NCBI GenBank assembly: GCA_021845465.1
Contig: JAKBRL010000009.1
Location: forward strand, 1 to 36,543
DNA from: Microcaldota archaeon
GTDB taxonomy: Archaea > Micrarchaeota > Micrarchaeia > Micrarchaeales > CABMGC01
Length of the DNA stretch: 36,543 nt
Direction of reading: 5' to 3'
Below, piece after piece: positions 9,439-17,864 of the stretch; position 1 is the stretch's first letter, and the number at the start of each line of letters is the position of its first letter. Position numbers and translations under genes: made by a program. The notes beneath the pieces were generated by a model. The model searched no databases and was not told the DNA's origin. It worked only from the letters and a program-made list of their open reading frames with translations.

Positions 9439-10137
9439 ATGGCGGCAATTCAGGTGGAAGAGATACTGCCGGCCGGGCAGAAAAAGCTAGACCTAGTCAG
9501 TTTTGTAAATTACGATACATGGAAGGAGCTTCTCATAGAATTGGTAGAGAAACAGCAGCTCGATCCCTGGAACATAGACATAACCGAGCTCGTAAACAGC
9601 TACATAAACGCAGTCAAGGCTCTCAAAGTGATGGATCTCAGGATTCCTGCCAACATAATCCTTGCAGCCTCTATCCTCCTTAGGATGAAGAGCAGCATGC
9701 TGACCTTCTCAAACGAGGAAGAGATCCTGGAGGAAACTGAAGAAGCCGGCCGGATAACTCCTTTAGTTGAGGAGCTTCTCCCCAGAATACGCCCTCCTGT
9801 AAAGCGCAGGCTTACTCTAGACGAATTGATAGAGGCTCTCGACGAAGCAATAAAGATAACAGAACAGAAAGCATCGAAAGCTAAGCCTACTCCGATACAG
9901 ATTCCTACATTTGTCAAGGATGCCAACATAGAAGAAGACATGGAGACTGTCTACGGCCATATAAAAAAGCATGCAGACAAGGAGAAGATGACAACACTCT
10001 CATATCTCCTATCTGCTGTAGAGATGGACGACCTTCTCCTGGAATTATTCATCCCCCTACTCTTCCTTGCAAATAAAGGAAGAGTATCTCTAATACAGGA
10101 AAGCTTCTTCCAGGATGTTATAATAAAGATAAAATGA
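9439..10137 (+). CDS. scpA: Segregation and condensation protein A (kleisin)
   Basis: The 232-residue product matches ScpA, the kleisin that bridges SMC heads in the condensin-like complex for chromosome compaction and segregation. Visible family blocks are KQQLDPWNIDITELVNSY near residues 37-55 and LRIPANIILAASILLRMKS near residues 70-90, the SMC-neck-binding helical region, followed by an acidic linker and a C-terminal winged-helix-like segment (about 175-232). It is the first gene of a two-gene operon with scpB, starting divergently from the ATP synthase operon. No smc gene is in this window. Confidence 0.92.
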   Translation: MAAIQVEEILPAGQKKLDLVSFVNYDTWKELLIELVEKQQLDPWNIDITELVNSYINAVKALKVMDLRIPANIILAASILLRMKSSMLTFSNEEEILEETEEAGRITPLVEELLPRIRPPVKRRLTLDELIEALDEAIKITEQKASKAKPTPIQIPTFVKDANIEEDMETVYGHIKKHADKEKMTTLSYLLSAVEMDDLLLELFIPLLFLANKGRVSLIQESFFQDVIIKIK

Positions 10138-10160
10138 GCAGCTTAATCGGTGCATAAAAA

Positions 10161-10622
10161 ATGGATGACTTCTCAGAATACAGCAAACTCGTCGAGGCTG
10201 CTCTCTTCATGTCTCCCAGGGCGTTGAGCCTCTCTGAAATAGCGAGCACTGTAGGCATGGCATCGCTAGGGCCCCTCCAGGAGATATTGAACAAGCTTGT
10301 GGAAAAATACAGAAGCGGAGACACCGCCTTAGAGATCCTGCGCATAAGCGACAAATACATGTTCAGCCTCAAGGAGCCTTATGCATCAAAGGTAGGCAGG
10401 CTTGCAAATGCTCCTGATCTTAGCCGCGGCTCGCTGCGAATACTCGCCTATATAAACAAGAACAATGGCATCCTCCAGAGCAGAATAGTAAAGCTATTCG
10501 GCGCTTCCACATATGAATACATGAAAGAGCTCGAAGAGAAGGATTTCGTCAAGGCAATAAAACAGGGAAGAAGCAAAAAAGTGGAAACCACAGTCAAATT
10601 CAAAGAATATTTTAATGTTTAG
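10161..10622 (+). CDS. scpB: Segregation and condensation protein B
   Basis: The 153-residue product has two successive winged-helix domains: residues about 8-75 with the opening VEAALFMSPRALSLSEIA typical of ScpB, and about 85-150 with LRILAYINKNNGILQSRI. ScpB dimers bind the ScpA kleisin. It is shorter than bacterial ScpB (about 180-200) mainly by lacking the acidic tail. It begins 23 nt after scpA and ends 80 nt before tRNA-Val. Confidence 0.9.
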   Translation: MDDFSEYSKLVEAALFMSPRALSLSEIASTVGMASLGPLQEILNKLVEKYRSGDTALEILRISDKYMFSLKEPYASKVGRLANAPDLSRGSLRILAYINKNNGILQSRIVKLFGASTYEYMKELEEKDFVKAIKQGRSKKVETTVKFKEYFNV

Positions 10623-10702
10623 CCTCTACTTATTCTTCTTATAAATGGCAAGGAATTAAAACCAAGCAAAATAAGAAAACACCAGACCAAGGTTAAAAGC
10701 AT

Positions 10703-10774
10703 GGGCTCGTAGTCGAATGGTAAGACGCCTCCTTCACACGGAGGAGATCCGGAGTCCGATTCTCCGCGGGCCCA
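10703..10774 (+). tRNA. tRNA-Val (anticodon CAC)
   Basis: A complete 72-nt cloverleaf is visible. The acceptor stem GGGCTCG pairs with CGGGCCC (one T-G pair), the anticodon stem CCTCC/GGAGG closes the loop TTCACAC giving anticodon CAC, the T arm reads GGAGTCCGATTCTCC, and the discriminator is A at 10774. No CCA is encoded and no intron is present. Its 3' part is repeated at 20624-20677, marking it as the integration site of the island to its right. Confidence 0.95.
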
Positions 10775-10826
10775 TTTTCAGTTTTCGAGGAAGACATGTT
10801 CAATGGGATACTAAAGATTGATATCA

Positions 10827-11045
10827 ATGAAAAGAGTATCTACGCAAGAAACTTACAAGAAACTAAGTGAAAAACTCAAACAATATGTTGAGACTGTAGC
10901 ATACGCAATAGATCCTCCAGAATTATTAGAAAACGAACCAATCCTAAAAGACTTCGTTGAAATTATAAAAGAAAGAATAGAAAAAGAGAAATTAAAATTA
11001 TTACTTGAAATTTACAGAAACTGTATTAAAAACCGTAAGGTCTGA
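10827..11045 (+). CDS. Small helical protein of unknown function
   Basis: The 72-residue product (ATG at 10827; a TTG at 10818 would add three residues) is charged, rich in Lys and Glu and predicted helical, with a Pro-containing break (AIDPPELLENEP) between two helices. No family is recognised. It is the first gene inside the island, 52 nt after tRNA-Val, and has the same A+T-rich codon use as the Hsp70 cassette. A separate TATA-like box lies between it and the next gene, so it may be transcribed apart. No clear ribosome-binding site is visible. It could be an element-encoded regulator or a chaperone accessory peptide; neither is shown. Confidence 0.5.
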   Translation: MKRVSTQETYKKLSEKLKQYVETVAYAIDPPELLENEPILKDFVEIIKERIEKEKLKLLLEIYRNCIKNRKV

Positions 11046-11055
11046 CGAAAGATAA

Positions 11056-11066
11056 AATTAAATACT
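11056..11066 (+). promoter_or_regulatory. TATA-like box before the Hsp70 cassette
   Basis: AATTAAATACT lies with its centre about 26 nt upstream of the ATG at 11087, the spacing of a leaderless archaeal transcript. It would start the GrpE-like/Hsp70/J-like/AAA operon. Confidence 0.5.
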
Positions 11067-11086
11067 ACGACTATTCCAATATTACT

Positions 11087-11554
11087 ATGTCAGATGATTC
11101 AGAAATAGCAGCCGAATTGGCTAACATAAAGGCAGAGATACAAGAAGTCAGAAAAGACATTCAATTTGCAGTTGCACCAAAGTTTTTGGAAATATCGATT
11201 CAAACAAATGACTTAGTGGAACTTTCAATTGATTATTGGAGATTTGAGCATAAAATGAAAAAAACATTAGAAAAGATGGAAGAAAGTCATAAGAAGAGTT
11301 TAGAAAATTCCTTAGAGCGGATTAAGAGATACTTAGATAAAAACGACATTGAGGTTATAGATCATACCGACCAAGAATTTGACCAAGGACAGAACCTCGA
11401 GATCCTTGCTGTCGAGCATGATCCGAAAGCTAAAGTCGATACAATTAAAGAAACAAAAGAACCGACTGTACTGCTCAAAGGGCAAGTTGTCCACATCGGG
11501 AAAGTAATTGTAGTAACTAAAAAAGAAGTTGATGAGACGGATAAAAATGAATAA
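11087..11554 (+). CDS. GrpE-like nucleotide exchange factor (divergent)
   Basis: The 155-residue product has the layout of GrpE: a long charged coiled coil (about residues 5-85) and then a compact beta domain (86-146). Within the latter, IEVIDHTDQEFD corresponds to the GrpE block I-x-x-x-x-x-x-G-x-x-F-D, and KEPTVLLKGQVVHIGKVIVV to the GrpE end block with G-x-x-x-x-x-x-x-L-R-P-A-x-V-x-V, though the R-P-A is replaced by HIGK. GrpE releases ADP from Hsp70. The gene directly precedes an Hsp70 gene and overlaps it by 8 nt, which strongly supports the role. Sequence similarity is weak, so the identification is inference from domain pattern plus context. Confidence 0.65.
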   Translation: MSDDSEIAAELANIKAEIQEVRKDIQFAVAPKFLEISIQTNDLVELSIDYWRFEHKMKKTLEKMEESHKKSLENSLERIKRYLDKNDIEVIDHTDQEFDQGQNLEILAVEHDPKAKVDTIKETKEPTVLLKGQVVHIGKVIVVTKKEVDETDKNE

Positions 11555-14027
11555 TCAAAATATCCTAATCGGCATTGACCTAGGCACGGCAAACTCGAAG
11601 ATCGCCGTTAATATTGGTGGCAAGATTGAAATAATTAAAAAGCCGGGAGGTGTCGAATACACTCCTTCAGTATTTGGCTTCGACAAGAATGGTAACAAAG
11701 TTGTAGGACAGAAAGCATATGACCACCTATTCAAATTTAACGAGAAAGGAGATGCGGATAACTTTTATGCTGAGACTAAGAGAGTAATGGGAACCGATAA
11801 GTGGTTCGACTTTACAAGAACAAAAGTAAAAATGACACCTGAGGAGATAGCTGCCGAAATACTAAAAAGTCTTAAAGAAGACCTTTTACGAAAATATGCT
11901 GATTTCGATTGCACAGCGGCAGTCATTACTGTACCAGCTGCTTTCTCTGTATTACAATCCGAAGCAACTAAAAGGGCTGGGCAATTGGCCGGTTTCAAAT
12001 ATGTGGTTTTACTTCAAGAGCCAATAGCGGCCGCTGTAGCATACGGCTTTATGAATACAAAAAACGAGAATTGGCTCATTTACGACTTTGGTGGAGGAAC
12101 ATTTGACCTCGCACTAATATCTTGTAACGATGGAGTGCTGTCAGTATTGGGACATGGAGGAGAAGAATATTTGGGAGGAAAGGATATTGACTGGGACATC
12201 GTAAAGAATGTTATTGTGCCTAAACTACAAGAAAAATACAACTATTCTGACTTTAATAGAAGTAATCCTAAATACGAGCATGTTTTTGCTAGATTAAAAT
12301 TTTTTGCAGAAACAACGAAGATGGAGTTATCTCAATATGCAAAGACAACTATAGAAGTTGAGGAAATAGGTAAAGATGAAGCGGGAAACGATGTCGAACT
12401 TTCAATACCTTTTACTAGAGTCGAGTTAAATAAGCTTATAACATCAAGAATAGATAGAACAATAGAGTTGACGCAAAACACAATAAAAAAAGCGGGATTT
12501 AAGAACTCGACAATTAAGAAAGTAATCCTTGTGGGAGGTACTACTATAATTCCTTATATAAGAGAACGATTGGAGGACAGCCTCGGTATAAAAGTTGATT
12601 CGTCCGTTGATCCATTAACTGTAGTTGCTCAAGGAGCTTGTATATTTGCAATAAGTCAAAAGCTGCCTAAAGAGCTTGTTGAAGAGGCAACCAAACCAGC
12701 TAAAAAGGGCGTGCTAAATATCAGTCTAAACTATATTACATTAACGTCAGATACAGAAGAATCAGTAACAGGCATTATAAGTGGACTTAATGATAAGGAG
12801 AATTATTTTATTCAGATACAATCAGATAGTGGAACATTTACAGGACAAAAAGTTAAAGTAAATAAAGGAAAATTCTTTTACACAGTTAAATTACAGAAAA
12901 ATAAAGAAAATTTGTATTGGGTATATCTCTTTGATAGTGGGAGTAATCCAGTTAAAATTTCACAAGATTCATTTTCTATAACCCATGGATTATCTGTTTC
13001 TGGTGCGCCATTACCACACTCAATTAAAGTAGTTGTTGCTGAGCAAACCAAGAATGTCTGTGAGCCTATTTTTGAAAAAGGAGATACATTACCGCTAAAA
13101 AAGAAATTAATTGATTATAAAACATCAAGAAAGCTCAGGAAAGGAGAAGATAATTCATTAGATATAGAACTTGTTGAGGGAGAATCTGACACGCCTGATA
13201 GAAATTCATTTTTATGTAAAACTGGAATAAATGGCAAAGAACTACCGCATGATTTGCCTGCCGGAACGCCTATAGAATTAACAGTAGAGATGAATGAATC
13301 TAGGGAACTCAGTGTAATTGCTTATATACCATTAATAGATATGGCTCTGAATGCACGTTCGACTCTCAAAGATGAAGAAGTCAGTTCAGATAATATGTCA
13401 AATGAATTAAGTGTACAACGGAAAAAAGCTGAAGTAATACTTGTAAATTGTTCTGAAGATGAACGTAAAAAGATTACGGACATGATGCAGTCTGTCTCTG
13501 AGGGGATAAATAATTCTAAGCTTGATGAAGACGAAAAGAGGAAGGCAAATAAACAACTTAAAAATCTAAAAATTCTTCTTGATGAAATGGAAGAAGAAAA
13601 AAAGATGCCACAATTGGTTAAAGAATATAATCTTAGGGTGCAAGATTTAGAGAAAATTATTAATGAATATGCTGATCCTAAAGAGAGGGAAGAGGATAAT
13701 AAACAACTGGAGAAGATAAAGATAGAGGGTGGAAAGGCGGTTAAAGAGGAAGATAAAGTTCTTCTTGGTAGAATCAATGAACAGCTTGCAAATTTAAGGC
13801 AGAAAGCTATCTATTCTAATCCAAATACCTGGATTTCAACATTCAAGCAAATTGTTGCTGCAGACCACTTTATTAATGAACAAGAGGCGCAATATTACAT
13901 AAATAAATGTATGCAAGCGATAGATGCTAAAAACTGGGAGGAATTGAAGAGGTGCGTCGTTCAATTAAATCTTCTAAGACCAATAGCTGAACAAAAAGAA
14001 GCAAATCTGTCTGGGATAACACGTTGA
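11547..14027 (+). CDS. Atypical Hsp70 (DnaK-like) chaperone with inserted beta-sandwich domain
   Basis: The 826-residue product (ATG at 11547; upstream ATG 11532 or TTG 11529 possible) has a full Hsp70 ATPase domain at about 6-375: GIDLGTANSKIAV (phosphate 1), LQEPIAAAVAYG, IYDFGGGTFDLALI (phosphate 2), and VILVGGTTIIPYI (adenosine). The usual hydrophobic linker (VLLLD type) is missing. Instead about 95 residues of beta-strand sequence (about 388-482, Ig-like by pattern) precede a substrate-binding beta domain (about 483-600; the parts LSVSGAPLPHSI, TLPLKKKL and ELTVEMNESRELSVIAY align in order with DnaK). A Lys/Glu-rich coiled-coil lid (about 620-750) and a helical C-terminus follow. DnaK is about 610-640 residues, so this is about 200 longer. 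ATPase activity is likely; clients are unknown. It overlaps the GrpE-like gene and is followed after 5 nt by the J-like gene. Confidence 0.88.
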   Translation: MNNQNILIGIDLGTANSKIAVNIGGKIEIIKKPGGVEYTPSVFGFDKNGNKVVGQKAYDHLFKFNEKGDADNFYAETKRVMGTDKWFDFTRTKVKMTPEEIAAEILKSLKEDLLRKYADFDCTAAVITVPAAFSVLQSEATKRAGQLAGFKYVVLLQEPIAAAVAYGFMNTKNENWLIYDFGGGTFDLALISCNDGVLSVLGHGGEEYLGGKDIDWDIVKNVIVPKLQEKYNYSDFNRSNPKYEHVFARLKFFAETTKMELSQYAKTTIEVEEIGKDEAGNDVELSIPFTRVELNKLITSRIDRTIELTQNTIKKAGFKNSTIKKVILVGGTTIIPYIRERLEDSLGIKVDSSVDPLTVVAQGACIFAISQKLPKELVEEATKPAKKGVLNISLNYITLTSDTEESVTGIISGLNDKENYFIQIQSDSGTFTGQKVKVNKGKFFYTVKLQKNKENLYWVYLFDSGSNPVKISQDSFSITHGLSVSGAPLPHSIKVVVAEQTKNVCEPIFEKGDTLPLKKKLIDYKTSRKLRKGEDNSLDIELVEGESDTPDRNSFLCKTGINGKELPHDLPAGTPIELTVEMNESRELSVIAYIPLIDMALNARSTLKDEEVSSDNMSNELSVQRKKAEVILVNCSEDERKKITDMMQSVSEGINNSKLDEDEKRKANKQLKNLKILLDEMEEEKKMPQLVKEYNLRVQDLEKIINEYADPKEREEDNKQLEKIKIEGGKAVKEEDKVLLGRINEQLANLRQKAIYSNPNTWISTFKQIVAADHFINEQEAQYYINKCMQAIDAKNWEELKRCVVQLNLLRPIAEQKEANLSGITR

Positions 14028-14032
14028 GCTAA

Positions 14033-15916
14033 ATGACAAATTTAATAGAAAATAACTCATATCGTATGCTTGGACTGGATATAACAGCAAGTCAAAAGGA
14101 CATACTTAGGCGCTATAAGGAAATTATAAACCGCCTAAAAATAGATGATAAGCCAGTTTATGATTTAGACATACATATCTCTGATAATTTTCGGACAGAG
14201 GAAAGAGTGAAAGACGCCTTAAAAGATTTACAATCTCAAAAAGAAAATATAAAAGAGTATTTTTTCTGGTTTCAGATAACTAATATAAATGATAAAAAAG
14301 TATTAGATTTAATTGCCAAGGGGAAGTTTACAGATGCTATAAAGACATTGAAGGAATTGGCAAAAATTGAAAATATTAACTCATTTTTTTATAAAAAAAA
14401 TCTCGCTATTCTCTACTGTATATTATTAGAGAAAGAAGATAATGAAAAATATTTAGATGAATCAATTAGTATCTGGAACGAGATAACAAAATCAGATAAA
14501 TTCTGGGAGACCTTTACAAAGAACTATACAAATCAAAATGAACAGACCGTAAGCCAAGATAACATAAACTCATTTAGAAACTCTGTTACAAAAGAAATTT
14601 CAGATGTCTATGCAGATTTAGGTCAAATCCACAAAGAGGCAAACTATGTTAAAAAGTTTCAAGATATTTTTGGAGTATATGGAGAGAGCACCGCAAAAAA
14701 TGTATTACATCCAGTTTATAGAGCTATAAATGATAGGATAATAGAGCTACAGAATATAACAATAACACAAAGCGATAAAGAGATAGATGACAAAATTGCA
14801 GCTATAGAAAAGAATATAGATGCTGTAAAGACTTTATTAGGAAAACTGAAAAAGAGCGGCTTATATGAACAACCTGAATCTAAAGTAGTAAGGGATCATG
14901 TAGCTGAGGCTATTAGAGCAAAAGTTATCATGATACATAATCGGGCTGGGTTATATGGTGAGGCTGAAAAGTTTATAAAAATTGCAGCAAATATTGCCGG
15001 AACTGTGAGTTATAAAGCGGAATTGGAAAGCGATTCAGGAAAAATAGAAAAAAGTATAGAGATAGATAACAAAAGTGTAGTTTCTATAGTAAAAAAGGGC
15101 ATATTCTCCACAAAATCAGCAGAGTTTAAGCCTCGTTATGTAGATTACGAGAGTAAAAGGATATACTATCAAGATGTAGACTTGATTTCATATAATGGTA
15201 TAAATAGTAATTATTCTACCACTTATTACTTTACGATCAGTGCAGGTAAAATAAGCATATCTTTATCTTTCTCTGATTTACAGACTTGGCGCAATGTGAT
15301 TAGATTATCATCACAGTTAATTATTCCTGTTATAGTAAAAAAGTATTCTAATACAATTTTTGAGAAAAACGGCTCAATTACTATAGGAGAGCTTACATTT
15401 AATAAAAAGGGTTTTTCTCGTCAAAAGTTTTGGGGTGGAGAAGATTCTGTAGAGTGGAAAGAAATTATATACGTACCTAAATTCGTTTCTGGGAATATTT
15501 ATGTGTATAAATTAAGAGACGGCAAACAAAAAATATTTTCTACTTTAGCCATGGCGACACCAAATGCTGTTATTTTACCTGAACTATTGAAAGAATGTGT
15601 CAATCGAGCATACGCTTTAGGTCTGATTCCTGCTAAACCTGCACCTAACATCAATTTTCAGATGCCAACTCCTGCAATACAAAGAGTTGGCAGCAACACT
15701 GGAGATGTGTTGAAGAAAGATGGTGACGGATGGATTTCCTATTCAGGGGCCAGATATTATATAATAAATAATACGAAATCTGGATTGTGGGATATATGTT
15801 CAACCAATCAAAACAATCCACCATTAGAGAAGAGCATATGGGCAGGAAATTTTAAATCAAAAGAAGAAGCAGAAATATATCTTACAGAAACGATAAAAAA
15901 AACGAGAGGATTTTGA
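14033..15916 (+). CDS. Large J-like protein lacking HPD, with helical-repeat and beta-rich domains
   Basis: The 627-residue product opens with a J-domain-like segment (about 5-80: SYRMLGLDITASQKDILRRY, then an extended second half ending in YFFWF). The loop where J proteins have His-Pro-Asp reads KIDDKPVYDLD, so the catalytic HPD is absent. Helical, TPR-like sequence covers about 85-320, beta-rich sequence that could be one or two PH-like folds about 340-525, and a small W-containing domain about 560-627. From memory, bacterial Hsp70 operons of unknown role encode similar J-like proteins with a conserved F-W-F after the J segment. Immediate position after Hsp70 implies it is the Hsp70 co-factor or client adaptor; mechanism without HPD is open. 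Confidence 0.7.
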   Translation: MTNLIENNSYRMLGLDITASQKDILRRYKEIINRLKIDDKPVYDLDIHISDNFRTEERVKDALKDLQSQKENIKEYFFWFQITNINDKKVLDLIAKGKFTDAIKTLKELAKIENINSFFYKKNLAILYCILLEKEDNEKYLDESISIWNEITKSDKFWETFTKNYTNQNEQTVSQDNINSFRNSVTKEISDVYADLGQIHKEANYVKKFQDIFGVYGESTAKNVLHPVYRAINDRIIELQNITITQSDKEIDDKIAAIEKNIDAVKTLLGKLKKSGLYEQPESKVVRDHVAEAIRAKVIMIHNRAGLYGEAEKFIKIAANIAGTVSYKAELESDSGKIEKSIEIDNKSVVSIVKKGIFSTKSAEFKPRYVDYESKRIYYQDVDLISYNGINSNYSTTYYFTISAGKISISLSFSDLQTWRNVIRLSSQLIIPVIVKKYSNTIFEKNGSITIGELTFNKKGFSRQKFWGGEDSVEWKEIIYVPKFVSGNIYVYKLRDGKQKIFSTLAMATPNAVILPELLKECVNRAYALGLIPAKPAPNINFQMPTPAIQRVGSNTGDVLKKDGDGWISYSGARYYIINNTKSGLWDICSTNQNNPPLEKSIWAGNFKSKEEAEIYLTETIKKTRGF

Positions 15917-15934
15917 AAAACTTAGGTGAAGATT

Positions 15935-17014
15935 ATGGAAGCAATAACAAAGCCAACTTTGTTTAATGGTTTTGTAGTAAATGGCAATATAAAAGTTAAG
16001 AACAGAATCGACAAGATCTTCTTTACTGAAATATATGAGCTTAGTGATGGTTCGTATCTTTATCTATATTTAAATTTAAATCCTAACGAAGTTATGGATA
16101 GGGGAGATAAACTAAATTTAGTAAGAATAAAAAATGAAAGCGATAGTTTTGTCGGGGTTATAGTGAAACAAAACTCAAGAGATTTACTGGTCTCAATAAG
16201 AGAGGAACTTATTAGTGCTAAAGGATTCGAATGCATTGCTGGAATGGACACACTAAAACATCTATTAGTTGCTGATGTTATAAACCCACTTAAGCACCCA
16301 GAAAACTTTAAGAAATTCAAAGTATCCATTCCTAATGGAATTATTTTGTTCGGTCCACCCGGATGCGGTAAAACCTTTATAATTAGGAAATTAGCTGAAG
16401 AGTTACAATACAACTTTTATGAAGTTAAACATTCTGACATTGCAACTCCATATATACATGGCTCTGTAAATAATATTGGTAGAGTATTTACTATAGCAAA
16501 AGAAAATGCTCCATGTGTGCTATTTTTTGATGAAATTAGCGGATTAATACCTAATAGAAAGAATTTACAGGACAATTCTTCATATAAAGAAGAAGAAATT
16601 GATGAATTTTTAATTCAATTGAATGATGCTGCTGATAAAAGAATCCTAGTAGTCGGAGCTACTAACTATATAGAAAGACTAGACCCAGCGGCTATAAGGC
16701 CAGGAAGATTTGATAAGAAAATTTATGTACCTCCACCAGATTATGACGCTAGAAAAGCCCTATTTAAAATGGGTCTTTCAAACCGACCATTTGATAAAAA
16801 CATAGATTTTGATCATTTAGCTGAGCTTACTGATGGATTTACTTGCGCAGATATTATTGAAGATATAGTAGAGTCTGCGGCTAGGGCTGCTGCTAATCTC
16901 AACAAGGCATTGATAGATAAGACGCTTATAGAAAGAGAAATTAGTAGAATTAAATCTACAAAAGTTGTAAATATCAAAAAAGTTAACGAAGACAATACTA
17001 CATATATTAGATAA
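15935..17014 (+). CDS. Classic-clade AAA+ ATPase
   Basis: The 359-residue product starts at the ATG at 15935, chosen over GTG 15926 because AGGTGA (15924-15929) sits 5 nt before it. Residues 1-95 form a beta-rich N-domain of unknown type. The AAA module has Walker A GPPGCGKT (140-147), Walker B CVLFFDE (194-200), sensor-1 Asn in VVGATN (244) and the arginine-finger region AIRPGRFDKKI (253-263), as in Cdc48/proteasome-ATPase/FtsH-type enzymes; a C-terminal helical lid follows. There is one AAA ring and no protease domain, so it probably remodels or unfolds proteins. It is the last gene of the Hsp70 cassette, suggesting cooperation of disaggregation or delivery type. The partner is inferred. 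Confidence 0.85.
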   Translation: MEAITKPTLFNGFVVNGNIKVKNRIDKIFFTEIYELSDGSYLYLYLNLNPNEVMDRGDKLNLVRIKNESDSFVGVIVKQNSRDLLVSIREELISAKGFECIAGMDTLKHLLVADVINPLKHPENFKKFKVSIPNGIILFGPPGCGKTFIIRKLAEELQYNFYEVKHSDIATPYIHGSVNNIGRVFTIAKENAPCVLFFDEISGLIPNRKNLQDNSSYKEEEIDEFLIQLNDAADKRILVVGATNYIERLDPAAIRPGRFDKKIYVPPPDYDARKALFKMGLSNRPFDKNIDFDHLAELTDGFTCADIIEDIVESAARAAANLNKALIDKTLIEREISRIKSTKVVNIKKVNEDNTTYIR

Positions 17015-17044
17015 TGAAGAAATAAGAAGGCTCTTCAGCTCTAA

Positions 17045-17836
17045 GTAAAGCGGTTCAGAAGAAGCCGTATACCAAAATACGGCAACCTGAACAAGGGCTT
17101 TACGGAGTATGAGATACAACGATTCTTCAAGGCGATAGACAACGACAAGTTCCGCCTATTATTCTCCTACCAAGCGCAGCTTGGGCTCAGAATAGGCGAG
17201 GTCTTGAAACTGAATCTAAAGGCCATCAATTTCCAAACCAGAGAGCTTACTCTGAAAACAGAGAAGGCCAGGATATTGGATACCTTACTAATTCCTGCGC
17301 CGTTGTTCAAGCAGACAATGGAGTTCATCAAGGCCAATATGGTGCATATAGAGCAAGCCAAGGGCTACATCTTCTTCAAGGATTGCGCTAGTGCAAATTC
17401 TGCTGTTTATCTGGACGTTAACTATGTCAGAAACCGCTTCAGGTACTACGTAAAGCTAGCGGATGTAGACCAAGTCTATGACATAAGCGAGGAGTCAGAC
17501 AGCAGAACGTCCAGAAGGCTTCATAGACTGACAACGCATAGCCTAAGGCACCACGCAATAACCAGCTTTTCCAAGCAGACAAACGGCAACGTAGTGCTTA
17601 CCAGCAGGTTCGCCAGGTACGCCAGCCCTGAGACCACCATGATCTACATAAGCACCAAGAAAGAGGAGCTATATGGCGAAATAGGCAATATGACTATGGA
17701 TACTAGAAAAGTTCAAGTGCAGTATAGTATAACAGAAGTAATAATGCATACGTCAAAAGGTATCGTAGATACCTTTATATACGTTATAATACTCAATATA
17801 TTGATGGGTAAGTCCAAGTATGCCTTTGCGCCTTGA
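17045..17836 (+). pseudogene. Tyrosine recombinase (integrase) catalytic domain, N-terminally truncated
   Basis: The open frame runs from 17045 (after an in-frame TAA at 17042) with no ATG before the conserved part; a TTG at 17204 would cut off the first catalytic Arg. Visible motifs are LGLRIGEVLKL (catalytic Arg), LTTHSLRHHAIT (box II H-x-L-R-H) and SPETTMIYIS (nucleophile Tyr). The usual L-G-H before the Tyr reads FARYAS, so the last His appears replaced by Arg. The N-terminal core-binding domain (about 100 residues) is missing. This fits the C-terminal half left by an SSV-type integration or simple decay. Base use is less A+T-rich than the adjacent AAA gene, which ends 31 nt before. The last 40 or so residues look unlike integrase. 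Confidence 0.8.
17756..17776. repeat. Perfect 9-bp inverted repeat with 3-nt loop
   Basis: AAAGGTATC and GATACCTTT flank GTA inside the 3' end of the integrase frame, followed directly by a TATA-like TTTATATA. It could be an operator or a recombination site; no function is shown. Confidence 0.6.
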
Positions 17837-17859
17837 GACGCAAATCTATAGGTGCTTGG
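17814..17859. terminator. Hairpin between convergent integrase and DUF3800 genes
   Basis: TTTGCG and CGCAAA (17825-17830, 17839-17844) pair around an 8-nt loop, and CCAAG (17814) pairs with CTTGG (17855) outside it. Placed at the end of two converging genes, it may be a bidirectional terminator or RNA-processing structure; no T run is present. Confidence 0.35.
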
Positions 17860-17864
17860 GGCCA

